Source: Filimonas lacunae (lineage in GTDB: Bacteria; Bacteroidota; Bacteroidia; Chitinophagales; Chitinophagaceae). From it: a DNA stretch of 64,000 nucleotides. Each line of letters opens with the position of its first letter. Within the stretch, counting starts at the first letter, position 1. Shown here piece by piece: positions 35,551 through 45,178 of the stretch. The stretch is from NCBI RefSeq assembly GCF_002355595.1, contig NZ_AP017422.1, positions 1,550,001-1,614,000 of the forward strand. Direction: 5' to 3'. A model generated the notes under the pieces. It did no database searches, was not told the origin of the DNA, and saw nothing but the letters and a program-made list of their open reading frames with translations. The translations under genes were made by a program, and so were the position numbers.

Positions 35551-38500
35551 ATGACTGGAAACGTACAATTTAACCCTGTTGCCTACGACCCGCTAAGAGG
35601 GCCGGAAATTGAGAAGGTTGGCTTTACCAATGAATCTCAAAAAGAAATTTATTTATCTACGCTGATAGGTGGTGCTGATGCCAACCGTGCCTATAACGAA
35701 TGCTTTGCCCTGTTACTTACCGGTACTTTACAGGTGGCGCTGCTGGAAGAAGCTATTCAGCAATTATTTAAAAGGCATGAAGCCTTACGGTCTTCTATCA
35801 GTGCCAATGGTGAATATGTATTTGTATATGCATTTAGCAAGGTGCCGATAGTGCATGTAGATTTATCGGACATGCCTGCTGGTAAACAGCAGGAGGTGGT
35901 TAAAGACATAGCCTTACAAAATGCAGCTACCACTTTTGATTTACTAAATGGCCCCTTATTGTTGTTTCACCTGGTAAAGCTGGGTGAAGCAAAGCATCAG
36001 CTTATTATCAACATACATCATATCATTGGCGATGGCTGGAGTGTAGGTGTTATCCTGCAGGATTTGGGTAAGCTGTATTCCGCAGCCGTAAAAGGCACTG
36101 CCACCAACCTGTTGCCTGCGCCGCAAATGCTGCCCTATGCCAAAACCGAAATGGAAGCAGCGAATGGTCCGCAGCAGCAACAGATTCGCAACTTCTGGCT
36201 GCAGCAGTTTAAGGCTCCTTTGCCCGAACTGGATATGCCTACCGATTTTCCGCGGCCTGCAAAGCGCAGTTATAAAAGTCGTAGGGATGACCATGGCCTG
36301 CCTGCGGCCTTAACTCATGCATTGAAAGAAACCGGTAAAAAACATGGTACCAGCTTTATTACCACCTTGCTGGTATCGTTTGAGTTATTCCTGTATAAGG
36401 TAACCGGACAAACAGATATTGTGCTGGGATTACCGGCTGCCGGGCAATCCAGCACCGGCAATACCGGGCTGGTGGGCCATTGTGTAAACCTGCTTCCTTT
36501 GCGCAGTTCATTGAATGGCGACCTCACGTTTGCTGCATATCTGCAAAAGAGGAGGTCCGAAATTCTGGAAGCTTACGAGCATCAGCATATTACATTTGGC
36601 AGCCTGCTCAAGGCGTTGAATATCCCGCGCGATTCATCGCGGGTAACCCTGGTTCCGGTAGTGTTTAACGTAGATCTGGGGTTGGATAATGATGTGCAGT
36701 TGGAAGGGTTGCAGCACCGGCTTACCAGCTTTCCCCGGGAGTACGAAACCTTTGAGGTGTTTGTAAACATCAGCGGTAACAACGATAAGATTACCGTGGA
36801 GTGGAGCTATAACACACAGTTGTTTAAGCCCCGCACCATACAACAGTTTCACGAAACCTTTGAAAGGATATTACAACAGATTGTAGAAAACCCTGCCATA
36901 CCGTTAAAGGCGCTTTCTGCTACAGATAAGGCGGTGGGCAACGAAGTGTCGGGCAGGATGAATGAAACCGGGAAGTCTTATCCTAAAGAGAAAGCGTTGC
37001 ATGAATTGATCAGTGCAGCTGCCGAACAGCATTTACCTAAAACGGCTATTCGTTATGCCGGGAAGAATATTACTTACCAGGAGGTGCTCACTGCGAGTAA
37101 TCAGCTGGCGCATGCGTTGATAGCCAACGGGGTGAAGCCCGGGGATAGAATAGGGATTTCGCTGGACAGAACGCCGGAACTGGTGATTACGCTGCTGGCG
37201 ATTATGAAGGCCGGAGCTGTTTTTTTACCGTTAGATCCTTCTTATCCGGTATCCAGAACGCGCTATGTGTTGGGTGATGTGGCGGCACAGCTGATGATCA
37301 CATCACAGAAATATGCAGCGCAATACGATGCTTTGAAGTTATTGCTGACGGAAGAGCTGTTTGCGGATAAGGAATTGTATGCTGCTACTGCACCGGTAGT
37401 GCCTTACGCGGGTAATGAACTCATTTATATTTTACATACCTCCGGCAGCACCGGGCAACCCAAGGGCGTAGAAGTTACGCATCGCAATGTGGTAAACCTG
37501 TTCACGGGCATGTTAAAAAGCCCCGGTATCACAGCAGCCGATAAACTGCTGGCCATTACCAGTATCTCTTTTGATATTGCTTATGTAGAGCTGTTTCTAA
37601 CCTTGCTGGCAGGGGCCGAGATAGTGCTGGCCAATGCAGATATGGCCAAAGATGGCCGTGCATTGCTGCAGGTAATGGAACAGGAAAACATCAGTATGAT
37701 GCAGGCCACACCCGCTACCTGGAAAATGTTGATAGAAGCAGGATGGGAAAAGTCTTTGCCTATCAAAATCATTACCGGGGGTGAAGCCTTATCACTGCAC
37801 CTGGCGCGTGAGCTGCTGGTGCGTTGTGAGGAGGTGTGGAATATGTATGGCCCTACCGAAACAGCTATCTATGCTACTGCCAAGCGCGTACACCAGGAAG
37901 ATGAAATTATTACCATAGGCAAGCCCGTGCAAAACACGCAGGTGTTTATACTGGATGCCAATATGCAGCCGGTACCTCCCGGCAGTATAGGGGAGATTTA
38001 TATAGGAGGGGAAGGAGTAGCCAGGGGATATATCAATAAATCGAAGCTTACCGCAGAAAGGTTTATTACTAACACACTTACCAGCACCAATGGCAAGCTG
38101 TATAAAACCGGCGATCTGGGCAAGCTGTTGCCACATGCCGAAATTCAATGCCTGGGACGCAGTGATCAGCAAATAAAAATAAGAGGGTATAGAATTGAGC
38201 CGGAAGAGGTAGAATATCATTTGCTGGGTATGCCGGGGGTAAGAGAAGCGGTAGTGCATGCCGTGCAGGCAGGAGCGGAAGAAGTGAAGCTGGTGGCCTT
38301 TGTAGTAGTACAAGGCTTAACTGATGCCGATTTTGACATAAAGGCGGCGCAATGGAAAGAGCAATTACAGGCTTTATTGCCTGCTTACATGGTGCCACAG
38401 CAAGTGATACGTGTGACAGAAATACCGTTAAGCCCCAATGGCAAAACCGATAAAAAGCAATTGGGTGCTATAGCGCTGCAACAGCTACATCAACACCACC

Positions 38501-39576
38501 AGCGGGTGATGGTGTTGCCGGAAACAAAAGAACAGAAGCTGTTGGCGGAGATCTGGAAAGACTTGTTGCAGCTGGATAAGGTAAGTATACACGACGACTT
38601 TTTTGAACTGGGTGGCCATTCTTTAACAGCTGTGTCGGTAATGGTACGTATTGAAAAAGAAACAGGTGTGCGCCTGCCTATTGCCACTTTGTTTGAACAT
38701 GAAACTATTGCTAAGCTGGCCAGCCTGATAGAAGAAAAGGATGTAGCGGTGCAGTGGACTTCGCTGGTGCCTATTAAATCTACCGGTAGCAAAACGCCGG
38801 TGTATATCATACATGGCTCGGGCTTAAACGTGCTGATGTTTCATTCCATTATTAAAAACTTTGCGCCCGACAGGCCTTTGTATGGCATACAGGCGCTGGG
38901 GTTGGATGGCACCGATCCGGAAATCACTTCTATTGAAGATGTGGCAGCACGTTATATAGCAGATATGCGCCAGCAAAACCCCGATGGGCCTTATATCTTT
39001 TTAGGCTATTCGCTGGGTGGGATGATTGCACTGGAAATGAGCCGGCAGCTGGAAGCGATTGGTAAGAAGGTAACGATGCTGGGTATGATAGATACTTATG
39101 TAGATAATGTGGCTTTGTTCGACAGCCGCAAGATGCAACTGGTGAAAAAAGTGTTGCGCCAGTTTCCGAAAATATTATTCTTTGCGGGGTCGTTTTTCCG
39201 CTACCCCCAGGATACCATCCTTTACCAGTTGAAGAGTATTAAAGGACGCTTTCAGAAGCTGCTGATGGGGGGTACAGAGGAGAAGATGATTACGGCCGAT
39301 CAATCGTTCCAGGAAAAAATATATGAAGAGTATGATCGTGCTTACCTGGAATATCGCTTAGCGCCTTATCATAAAGCCATTCACCTGTTTAAGGTGAAAA
39401 AGAAACTGTACTACCTGGATGATCCGATGTATATGGGCTGGAAGCCTTTTGCCAAAGGAGGTTTGTTTATTCACGATTTGCCCGGCGATCATAAAACATT
39501 TATTGAGCATCCGAATGAAGTAAAGTTTGTGGCGGTGCTGGAAAAAGCCATTGAAACCGCAGAAAGCAATGGGTAA
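35551..39576 (+). CDS. Terminal NRPS module: C-A-PCP-TE
   Basis: A 1341-residue second and last assembly-line protein. The condensation domain has the catalytic HHIIGDG (156-162). The adenylation domain (about 480-990) has HTSGSTGQPKG, MYGPTETAIYA and a final NGKTDKKQLG, and its pocket reads DIVQIGMIY, nearest to glycine-type codes. The PCP carries S1024 in FFELGGHSL. A type I thioesterase has S1154 in GYSLGGM and a likely catalytic His near 1314 in LPGDHKTF. It should join the beta-amino acyl chain from protein 1 to a second amino acid and release the product by hydrolysis or cyclisation. No epimerase is present. It overlaps the phosphopantetheinyl transferase gene by 8 bases. Confidence 0.95.
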   Translation: MTGNVQFNPVAYDPLRGPEIEKVGFTNESQKEIYLSTLIGGADANRAYNECFALLLTGTLQVALLEEAIQQLFKRHEALRSSISANGEYVFVYAFSKVPIVHVDLSDMPAGKQQEVVKDIALQNAATTFDLLNGPLLLFHLVKLGEAKHQLIINIHHIIGDGWSVGVILQDLGKLYSAAVKGTATNLLPAPQMLPYAKTEMEAANGPQQQQIRNFWLQQFKAPLPELDMPTDFPRPAKRSYKSRRDDHGLPAALTHALKETGKKHGTSFITTLLVSFELFLYKVTGQTDIVLGLPAAGQSSTGNTGLVGHCVNLLPLRSSLNGDLTFAAYLQKRRSEILEAYEHQHITFGSLLKALNIPRDSSRVTLVPVVFNVDLGLDNDVQLEGLQHRLTSFPREYETFEVFVNISGNNDKITVEWSYNTQLFKPRTIQQFHETFERILQQIVENPAIPLKALSATDKAVGNEVSGRMNETGKSYPKEKALHELISAAAEQHLPKTAIRYAGKNITYQEVLTASNQLAHALIANGVKPGDRIGISLDRTPELVITLLAIMKAGAVFLPLDPSYPVSRTRYVLGDVAAQLMITSQKYAAQYDALKLLLTEELFADKELYAATAPVVPYAGNELIYILHTSGSTGQPKGVEVTHRNVVNLFTGMLKSPGITAADKLLAITSISFDIAYVELFLTLLAGAEIVLANADMAKDGRALLQVMEQENISMMQATPATWKMLIEAGWEKSLPIKIITGGEALSLHLARELLVRCEEVWNMYGPTETAIYATAKRVHQEDEIITIGKPVQNTQVFILDANMQPVPPGSIGEIYIGGEGVARGYINKSKLTAERFITNTLTSTNGKLYKTGDLGKLLPHAEIQCLGRSDQQIKIRGYRIEPEEVEYHLLGMPGVREAVVHAVQAGAEEVKLVAFVVVQGLTDADFDIKAAQWKEQLQALLPAYMVPQQVIRVTEIPLSPNGKTDKKQLGAIALQQLHQHHQRVMVLPETKEQKLLAEIWKDLLQLDKVSIHDDFFELGGHSLTAVSVMVRIEKETGVRLPIATLFEHETIAKLASLIEEKDVAVQWTSLVPIKSTGSKTPVYIIHGSGLNVLMFHSIIKNFAPDRPLYGIQALGLDGTDPEITSIEDVAARYIADMRQQNPDGPYIFLGYSLGGMIALEMSRQLEAIGKKVTMLGMIDTYVDNVALFDSRKMQLVKKVLRQFPKILFFAGSFFRYPQDTILYQLKSIKGRFQKLLMGGTEEKMITADQSFQEKIYEEYDRAYLEYRLAPYHKAIHLFKVKKKLYYLDDPMYMGWKPFAKGGLFIHDLPGDHKTFIEHPNEVKFVAVLEKAIETAESNG

Positions 39577-40261
39577 AAGCGGTGCTGATATTAGCATATT
39601 GCATTGGCAGGGCTTTCGGTTACACATGCCTGTGCGGTCGCTTACCGGGCAGGCATATGTGTTTCGGGTAAATGTGTCGGATAGTTTTGTAGCCTGCGAT
39701 AAGTTTGAATACCTGCTTACAGATAAGGAGCAGGCGCGCGCTGCGCGGTATAGAAAGCTGGACGATTATCAGCGGTTTACCGTGGGGCGGGTGGCTTTAA
39801 AACTACTGCTGGCGAAGTTTGCGAATGTACCTGCTAATAAGGTGGTAGTGCAACAGCAGGGAGCGGAAAAGCCTTTTACCGAGCTGCCTGTAAGTTTTAA
39901 TGTATCCCATTCCGGTAATTGGGTGGTGCTGGCTTTCTCTGCCTTGCCGGTAGGGGTGGATGTGGAGTTTATCAATAACCATTTCTCTTACAGAAATATG
40001 CTGCCAGCTACTTTTCATCCCCAGGAGATTGCTTATATAGAGCAAAGCAGTAATAGCCTGGAACAGTTTTACCGGTTATGGACGGCAAAGGAAGCCTGGT
40101 TTAAAAAGGAGGGAGCAGGCGTAGCCGGTGAACTCTGGCGTGAAAATATGCTACAGAATGATAGTGTTACCTGCTTTGCTGTAGATGGCCGGCATACGGC
40201 TGCTATTGCCTGCACTGGCAAAGCCGGAGTAGCTGCTGCGCTGGACTTTACGATTTCGTAA
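39569..40261 (+). CDS. 4'-phosphopantetheinyl transferase (Sfp type)
   Basis: A 230-residue enzyme that moves phosphopantetheine from CoA to the carrier-protein serines of the two megasynthases. Sfp-family metal and catalytic motifs are GVDVEF (D131, E133) and WTAKEAWFKKEG (K174, E175). The N-terminal half-domain is pseudo-duplicated (RYRKLDDYQRFTVGRVALKLLL). I chose ATG 39569 (MGKSGADIS), which overlaps the upstream stop by 8 bases, so the gene is translationally coupled. That links it to the pathway. Its 3' end overlaps the 3' end of the opposite-strand flippase gene by 14 bases. Confidence 0.92.
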   Translation: MGKSGADISILHWQGFRLHMPVRSLTGQAYVFRVNVSDSFVACDKFEYLLTDKEQARAARYRKLDDYQRFTVGRVALKLLLAKFANVPANKVVVQQQGAEKPFTELPVSFNVSHSGNWVVLAFSALPVGVDVEFINNHFSYRNMLPATFHPQEIAYIEQSSNSLEQFYRLWTAKEAWFKKEGAGVAGELWRENMLQNDSVTCFAVDGRHTAAIACTGKAGVAAALDFTIS

Positions 40262-41591
40262 ATCTTTTTTTAATCACCTCCAGGTTTTTCCAAGTTTCCT
40301 GGTATCCGAAACGGTAAATATCCCAGAAGCGGAAAGGTGTATACTTTTGAATATGGTAATAGCTGATGAGAATGGCGATGATAATAGGAAAAGGCGATGC
40401 ATAGGCAATGCCATAGATATTGCCGGTAAGTTGAATGCCAATAATATCTGCTATTACTATCACAGCCAGCATTACCAGCGCCTTGTAAAAGTTAACCCTT
40501 GGTTTATGAATGGCATCCAGCGTTAAAGCCATATACCTGTCGGCAGGAAACAGCAGGCACAACACCAGGAATATCCGGAAAAGGTTCACTGCTTCGGTAT
40601 GTACATATTTTCCACCACCTAACAGTGAAATAGGAATTTCAGCAAATACAATGGTTACCAATATTACAGGCACCATAATAACGGTGAGCATGCCTATCAT
40701 CTTTTTCATGGTGGTAAGCACCTGCTGCGGGTCGTTGTTGTTATAAGCGGCAGATAAAAGCGGCATGCCGGAAGCTGCAAAACTGCGTAGGGGTATCTCT
40801 ATAATTTCCAGCAGCTTTACGCCAATATCCAGCACCGCCAGTGCAGCAGGTCCAAGAAAGTAGCGGACAATGTAGGTTTCTATGGTCCAGAACATATTGG
40901 CGCTAACAATAGTGCCTACAGAGAACTTACCAAAATGATACAGCTCCAGTATATGCTCCCTGCTTTTTTTAGAAAAGGTTTGTACCTGGCTCCAGCCTGT
41001 AAGCAACGCTACCATGCTGCTGATAGCAAATGAAAGCATATAGGCATAGATGGTATACTGAGTGGTGCTGAGATTGGCAAAATATAATATCAGTATAAAT
41101 GCAATAAAGCAGATGATGTTAAATAGCCGTAATCGTAACAGTTTATCAAACCGGGCCTGTGCCTGCAACAGGCAAATGGCCATAAAGTAGGGAAGACTAA
41201 CCAGCATATTAATGCCCACCCATTTAAAAAACAAGGATAGGCCTGTGTCTTTTATATGGCCGGCAATAAACCAGGTAGGGATGTTGATGATGCAAATACC
41301 TAAGGTAATTACCAGCGCAATAAACCAGCTGGAACCGGCAACGCGGTCTGCCTTTTCTTTTTCGGCCCCGGCATAAAACTTAATAAAGGCGGTAGTAAGA
41401 AAGCCGGATCGCAGGCTGTCTACTGTAAGAAAAGTAGTTAAAAAAACAAGCCATTCACCCCGGTCGTTTAAAGATAAAGCCCTGCATAAAAGAGCATTGC
41501 TTATTACGCCAAGTGCAGCAACAGAACCATTGGTTAGCAGGGATAAAAAATGTATGTTATTAAATTTTTTCCCTAGTTGCTTCAGTTTCAT
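40248..41591 (-). CDS. Polysaccharide flippase-like (MATE/MVF superfamily) membrane protein
   Basis: A 447-residue protein with about 12 membrane helices, of the oligosaccharide flippase (Wzx-like) group in the MOP superfamily. Typical features are the N-terminal GSVAALGVISNALLCRALSL, followed by RGEWLVFLTTF, and the central FWTIETYIVRYFLGPAALAVLDIG with ASGMPLLSAAYNN. It normally flips lipid-linked sugars. Here no glycosyltransferases are nearby, and the gene converges on, and overlaps by 14 bases, the end of the NRPS operon. It might export the peptide product, or it might simply be an unrelated neighbour. Confidence 0.83.
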   Translation of the reverse strand: MKLKQLGKKFNNIHFLSLLTNGSVAALGVISNALLCRALSLNDRGEWLVFLTTFLTVDSLRSGFLTTAFIKFYAGAEKEKADRVAGSSWFIALVITLGICIINIPTWFIAGHIKDTGLSLFFKWVGINMLVSLPYFMAICLLQAQARFDKLLRLRLFNIICFIAFILILYFANLSTTQYTIYAYMLSFAISSMVALLTGWSQVQTFSKKSREHILELYHFGKFSVGTIVSANMFWTIETYIVRYFLGPAALAVLDIGVKLLEIIEIPLRSFAASGMPLLSAAYNNNDPQQVLTTMKKMIGMLTVIMVPVILVTIVFAEIPISLLGGGKYVHTEAVNLFRIFLVLCLLFPADRYMALTLDAIHKPRVNFYKALVMLAVIVIADIIGIQLTGNIYGIAYASPFPIIIAILISYYHIQKYTPFRFWDIYRFGYQETWKNLEVIKKRFTKS

Positions 41592-41727
41592 GTCAGCGCT
41601 TGCGATGGGTTGTTTTCGAGTTTGGAATAAAGTAAAGATAAGTTTATTTCGGGTGGATTGTCATAAATGTTGACGTAGTAAGTTCAGTTTCCGGTACCTT
41701 CATAGTGTACTTTTTTAAAATTTGATC

Positions 41728-43359
41728 ATGAGAATCCATATCGTTATTGCTTGCCTGTTACTGCATGGCGCAATGCCTGTTGTTGCTCAGCATGTCGCAC
41801 AAAGTGCTCCGCAGGTAAAAACAGCCAATGGTATAATAGAAGGTGTGTTGGAAAAAAGCGGGATACACGCGTTTAAAGGTGTTCCTTTTGCTGCTCCCCC
41901 GGTAGGCGCTTTGCGCTGGAAAGCCCCGGCTGCGGCAGCAAACTGGGAAGGAGTGCGTATGGCAAAGAAGTTTGCACCCAAGCCCATGCAAACCAATGTG
42001 TTTGGCGATATGAATTCACGTGCAGACAGTGCCAGTGAAGACTGTTTATATCTAAATGTATGGGCACCTGCACCTGCTAAGGGAAAGGCGTTATTGCCCG
42101 TGTTGGTATACTTCTATGGTGGCGGTTTTGTAGCGGGAGATGCCAGTGAGCCGCGGTATGATGGCGAGAGCATGGCCCGGCAGGGGATAGTGGCTTTAAC
42201 GGTCAACTATCGCCTGGGGGTGTTTGGCTTTCTGGCACATAGCGAGTTATCTACAGAAGCGCCTTACCATGCTTCGGGCAACTATGGTTTGCTGGATCAG
42301 GCCGCTGCTTTGCAGTGGGTACATGATAATATCGCTGCTTTTGGGGGCGATCCTAAACGGGTAACCATAGCGGGCGAATCCGCAGGTTCTGTATCGGTCA
42401 GCGCCCAGATGATTTCTCCTTTGTCGCGCGATTTCATTGCAGGAGCCATAGGCGAAAGTGGCTCTTTACTGGGTACCCTGCGTGCCGTATCGCTACAGGA
42501 AGGAGAGCATACCGGCGCTGAGTTTGCCACTGCTGCGGGTAAAAATTCGCTGGAAGATTTACGGGCGATGCCGGCAGATGCTTTGTTGCAGGCTGCTGCG
42601 CAGTTTGGAGTGTTCCGTTTTTCCAGTGTGGTAGATCGCTACTTTTTCCCCACTAGTCCCTATGCTATGTATGATGAAGGGCAGCAGGCCCAGGTGCCTT
42701 TGCTGGTGGGCTGGAATAACCTGGAGATGGGGCATCAGATGATATTGGGGCAGGAAAAGCCTACCAAAGAAAACTACGAAAAAGCAGTGCAGCGTTTGTA
42801 TGGCAACAAGGCCACGGATGTGCTGAAATTGTATAAAGCTACTACAGACGATGAAGTGATAGCTGCAGCCGATGATCTGGCCGGCGATCGTTTCATCGGG
42901 TTTAGTACCTGGAAATGGAGTAATGTACATATCAATACCAGCAATAAACCTGTTTACAGATACATCTATGAGCGGGCAAGGCCCGAAATGGTGTCTGCTA
43001 TGGGTAATGTGGTGCCGGGCCTGGCGGGTGGTGTTCAAAAGAGCACTACTGCTGTAAAGCCGCCACCTGCCCGTGGTGCGGTGCATAGCGCTGAAATTGA
43101 ATATGCGATGGGCAACCTGGCTACCAATAAGGTGTATGCGTGGACGAAAGAAGATTATGCCATCTCCCAGGTGATGCAGGCTTATTTTGCCAATTTTATT
43201 AAAACAGGAAACCCCAACGGCAAAGGATTGCCTGCGTGGCCTATAGCTACCAGCCAAACACCGGTGCAGGTAATGCATATCAATGTGCAGTCTGCTGCAG
43301 CGGCGGAACAGCACCGCGATCGTTACCTGTTTATGGATGAACAGGCGGCAGGCAAATAG
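41728..43359 (+). CDS. Secreted type-B carboxylesterase
   Basis: A 543-residue alpha/beta-hydrolase. The start at 41728 (MRIHIVIACLLLHG) gives a signal peptide ending near MPVVAQ. The oxyanion hole is in YFYGGGFVAGD, the nucleophile Ser in IAGESAGSVS and the catalytic His probably in RGAVHSAEIEY, with the SEDCLYLNVWAP block typical of the family. Substrates are esters of unknown kind. It is divergent from the flippase gene (136 bases between starts) and convergent with the lipoprotein gene 8 bases downstream. Confidence 0.92.
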   Translation: MRIHIVIACLLLHGAMPVVAQHVAQSAPQVKTANGIIEGVLEKSGIHAFKGVPFAAPPVGALRWKAPAAAANWEGVRMAKKFAPKPMQTNVFGDMNSRADSASEDCLYLNVWAPAPAKGKALLPVLVYFYGGGFVAGDASEPRYDGESMARQGIVALTVNYRLGVFGFLAHSELSTEAPYHASGNYGLLDQAAALQWVHDNIAAFGGDPKRVTIAGESAGSVSVSAQMISPLSRDFIAGAIGESGSLLGTLRAVSLQEGEHTGAEFATAAGKNSLEDLRAMPADALLQAAAQFGVFRFSSVVDRYFFPTSPYAMYDEGQQAQVPLLVGWNNLEMGHQMILGQEKPTKENYEKAVQRLYGNKATDVLKLYKATTDDEVIAAADDLAGDRFIGFSTWKWSNVHINTSNKPVYRYIYERARPEMVSAMGNVVPGLAGGVQKSTTAVKPPPARGAVHSAEIEYAMGNLATNKVYAWTKEDYAISQVMQAYFANFIKTGNPNGKGLPAWPIATSQTPVQVMHINVQSAAAAEQHRDRYLFMDEQAAGK

Positions 43360-43367
43360 GGAAGCAG

Positions 43368-44246
43368 TTATTCTAACGGCTTCCAGCTGTTGGTGTTCAA
43401 TAAATTGTTTTCCTGCAGCACCGTTCGCAAAGTAGGTTCTACGCCGGCGTTGGCGGCGCTGGCTTTAATGCGGGCGGTAAGCAGGTCGTACGTTTTCTGG
43501 TCGGGTATGGCATTTACCTGTGCTGCCAGCAGGGTAGTGAGTTTCAGGTACTTTTGCCGGTTCTGCCATACCAATGTAATGATAAAAGCGGCCACCAGGG
43601 CCAGGCCCGCTAAAAACCAATCGGCATATTTCTGCACTACCGATAAGTTGGTGTCAATGCTGCGTTGTACATCCTGGTTCAAAAAGCGCGATAGCTTGTG
43701 CAAGGTAGAGTCGGTGATCTCATTGTTCAGGCGTGGTATAATATGCGCCATCAGCGTATCGGTAAGCATACCCATTTGCCGGGCGGTGGTTTCGCCCAGC
43801 AGTTCGTTTTTTAACCGTATAATTTTATTAGTATTAGTGTCGCTTAGCAGGGTGTTGAGAATAGCCTGCACATCTTCCCTGGTTTTTGCGCCTATCAGGG
43901 CTTCGCGTATGTTCTCCAGGTTTTGACGCAGCTGTTTGCCAGACACATCTTCTACCAGTTGCTGCACCAGCGCCGACCAGTTTTTGCTCAGTACCGAATC
44001 TAACAGCCGGCTTATATTCTTATTGGTGCTAATACCAGCCACGGTAATTACAGAATCGATGGTGGCGCAAAGCTGCGCACGCAGTGTGGATGCTGCCAAC
44101 CCGGAGTCAAGGCCCAGTACCAGGTTTTTACTAATCAGGCTTGCCTTACTGCCAAAACCTTCACTTAGGCCGCTGCCTGCTTTTTGGGTAGAAATACAGC
44201 CACTGCCTAACAGGCATATCATAGTTAACAAATACACTTGCTTCAT
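43368..44246 (-). CDS. Hypothetical lipoprotein with an internal membrane helix
   Basis: A 292-residue protein with a lipobox at the N-terminus (LLGSGC, Cys17) and a long, mostly helical middle (about 60-205). A hydrophobic helix follows around 210-228 (WFLAGLALVAAFIITLVW), and then a basic, helical C-terminal part. I do not recognise a family. A lipid anchor together with a transmembrane helix is unusual and suggests that the protein bridges the membrane surface and the cytoplasm, or that the N-terminus is not processed. It is convergent with the carboxylesterase gene. Confidence 0.7.
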   Translation of the reverse strand: MKQVYLLTMICLLGSGCISTQKAGSGLSEGFGSKASLISKNLVLGLDSGLAASTLRAQLCATIDSVITVAGISTNKNISRLLDSVLSKNWSALVQQLVEDVSGKQLRQNLENIREALIGAKTREDVQAILNTLLSDTNTNKIIRLKNELLGETTARQMGMLTDTLMAHIIPRLNNEITDSTLHKLSRFLNQDVQRSIDTNLSVVQKYADWFLAGLALVAAFIITLVWQNRQKYLKLTTLLAAQVNAIPDQKTYDLLTARIKASAANAGVEPTLRTVLQENNLLNTNSWKPLE

Positions 44247-44410
44247 CTGGTGATATTAAAGTATGTATACAATTGAATATTACTTGCGCAGCTCCCGGGA
44301 AAGGCGTGTAGCAGTAGTGTTGGTAATGTGTAGTTGCTTAAAAATAGGGATAAATATCCAGCAAGGCGGGCAAAGTAAGCTAGTGATTTATAGCTATGTA
44401 TAAACAGTTG

Positions 44411-45178
44411 CTACTCACTTCTCTTTTTAGCCTGGCTGGGCGATATGCCATATTTCTTTTTAAAAGCAAAAGAAAAGTGGGAAAGGTCTTCAAAGCCCAC
44501 ATACCAGCATACATCTGTTGGTTTCAGGTGTTGAACAGTAATAAGATCATAGGCTTCTGTTAAGCGTTTTTCCAATAACCAGCGTCCGGGTGGTTGTCCA
44601 AAGGCGGCTACAAAGTCCCGTTTAAAGGCGGTAAGGCTTCGGCCGGTAAGATAGCTGAATTGTTGTATGCTGGCATTAAACCTAAAGTGGCGTTGCATAA
44701 AAAGGTGGAGGTTGGCTTTGGCGGGTTTGCTAAAATTAAACAGGATGTTTTGTAAGGCGGCATCTGTTCTCAGCAATAAAAACAGCAGTTCCTGAATGGT
44801 GGCTTCGGGATAGTGGGCATATTCCGGGTGTTGAATGGGAAGACCGGGCGATAGCTTTTGAATAAAATATTGCAGTAACACATTGGGGGTAATGGGTATA
44901 ATAGCATTGGCTTGCTCATTATGGATTACGGTAATGTTATTTTCCCGTGCATATTGTTGCAGTATGTTTTGTTTTAATACAAGAGTGATAGCCTGTATTT
45001 CGTCGGATGCGTTTATCGGGGGCAGATATTTTGCCAGTTGATTCCTGGTATATAATATATATTCGCCCGCGTGAATGTGCCAGGTTTGTGTTCCGGTAAG
45101 CACCGTAAGGCGGCCCTGTGTCAGATAACTGAAAACAGGGTCGGGGTTGAATGGCTGTTGCAGTAGCGAGGTATGCAT
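44411..45178 (-). CDS. AraC-family transcriptional regulator
   Basis: A 255-residue regulator. The N-terminal half is a cupin-like sensor (GTQTWHIHAGEYILYTR) of the ExsA-like AraC subgroup. The C-terminal half has two helix-turn-helix units, ending in VCWYVGFEDLSHFSFAFKKKYGISPSQ, the AraC signature. It is divergent from the secreted hydrolase gene at 45704 with a 525-base gap, so it may control that gene and the following pectate lyase, but no binding site was recognised. Confidence 0.9.
   Translation of the reverse strand: MHTSLLQQPFNPDPVFSYLTQGRLTVLTGTQTWHIHAGEYILYTRNQLAKYLPPINASDEIQAITLVLKQNILQQYARENNITVIHNEQANAIIPITPNVLLQYFIQKLSPGLPIQHPEYAHYPEATIQELLFLLLRTDAALQNILFNFSKPAKANLHLFMQRHFRFNASIQQFSYLTGRSLTAFKRDFVAAFGQPPGRWLLEKRLTEAYDLITVQHLKPTDVCWYVGFEDLSHFSFAFKKKYGISPSQAKKRSE

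Noticed and set aside
42559-43314. 251-codon minus-strand frame
   Set aside because: Shadow of the carboxylesterase gene, which has complete catalytic motifs.
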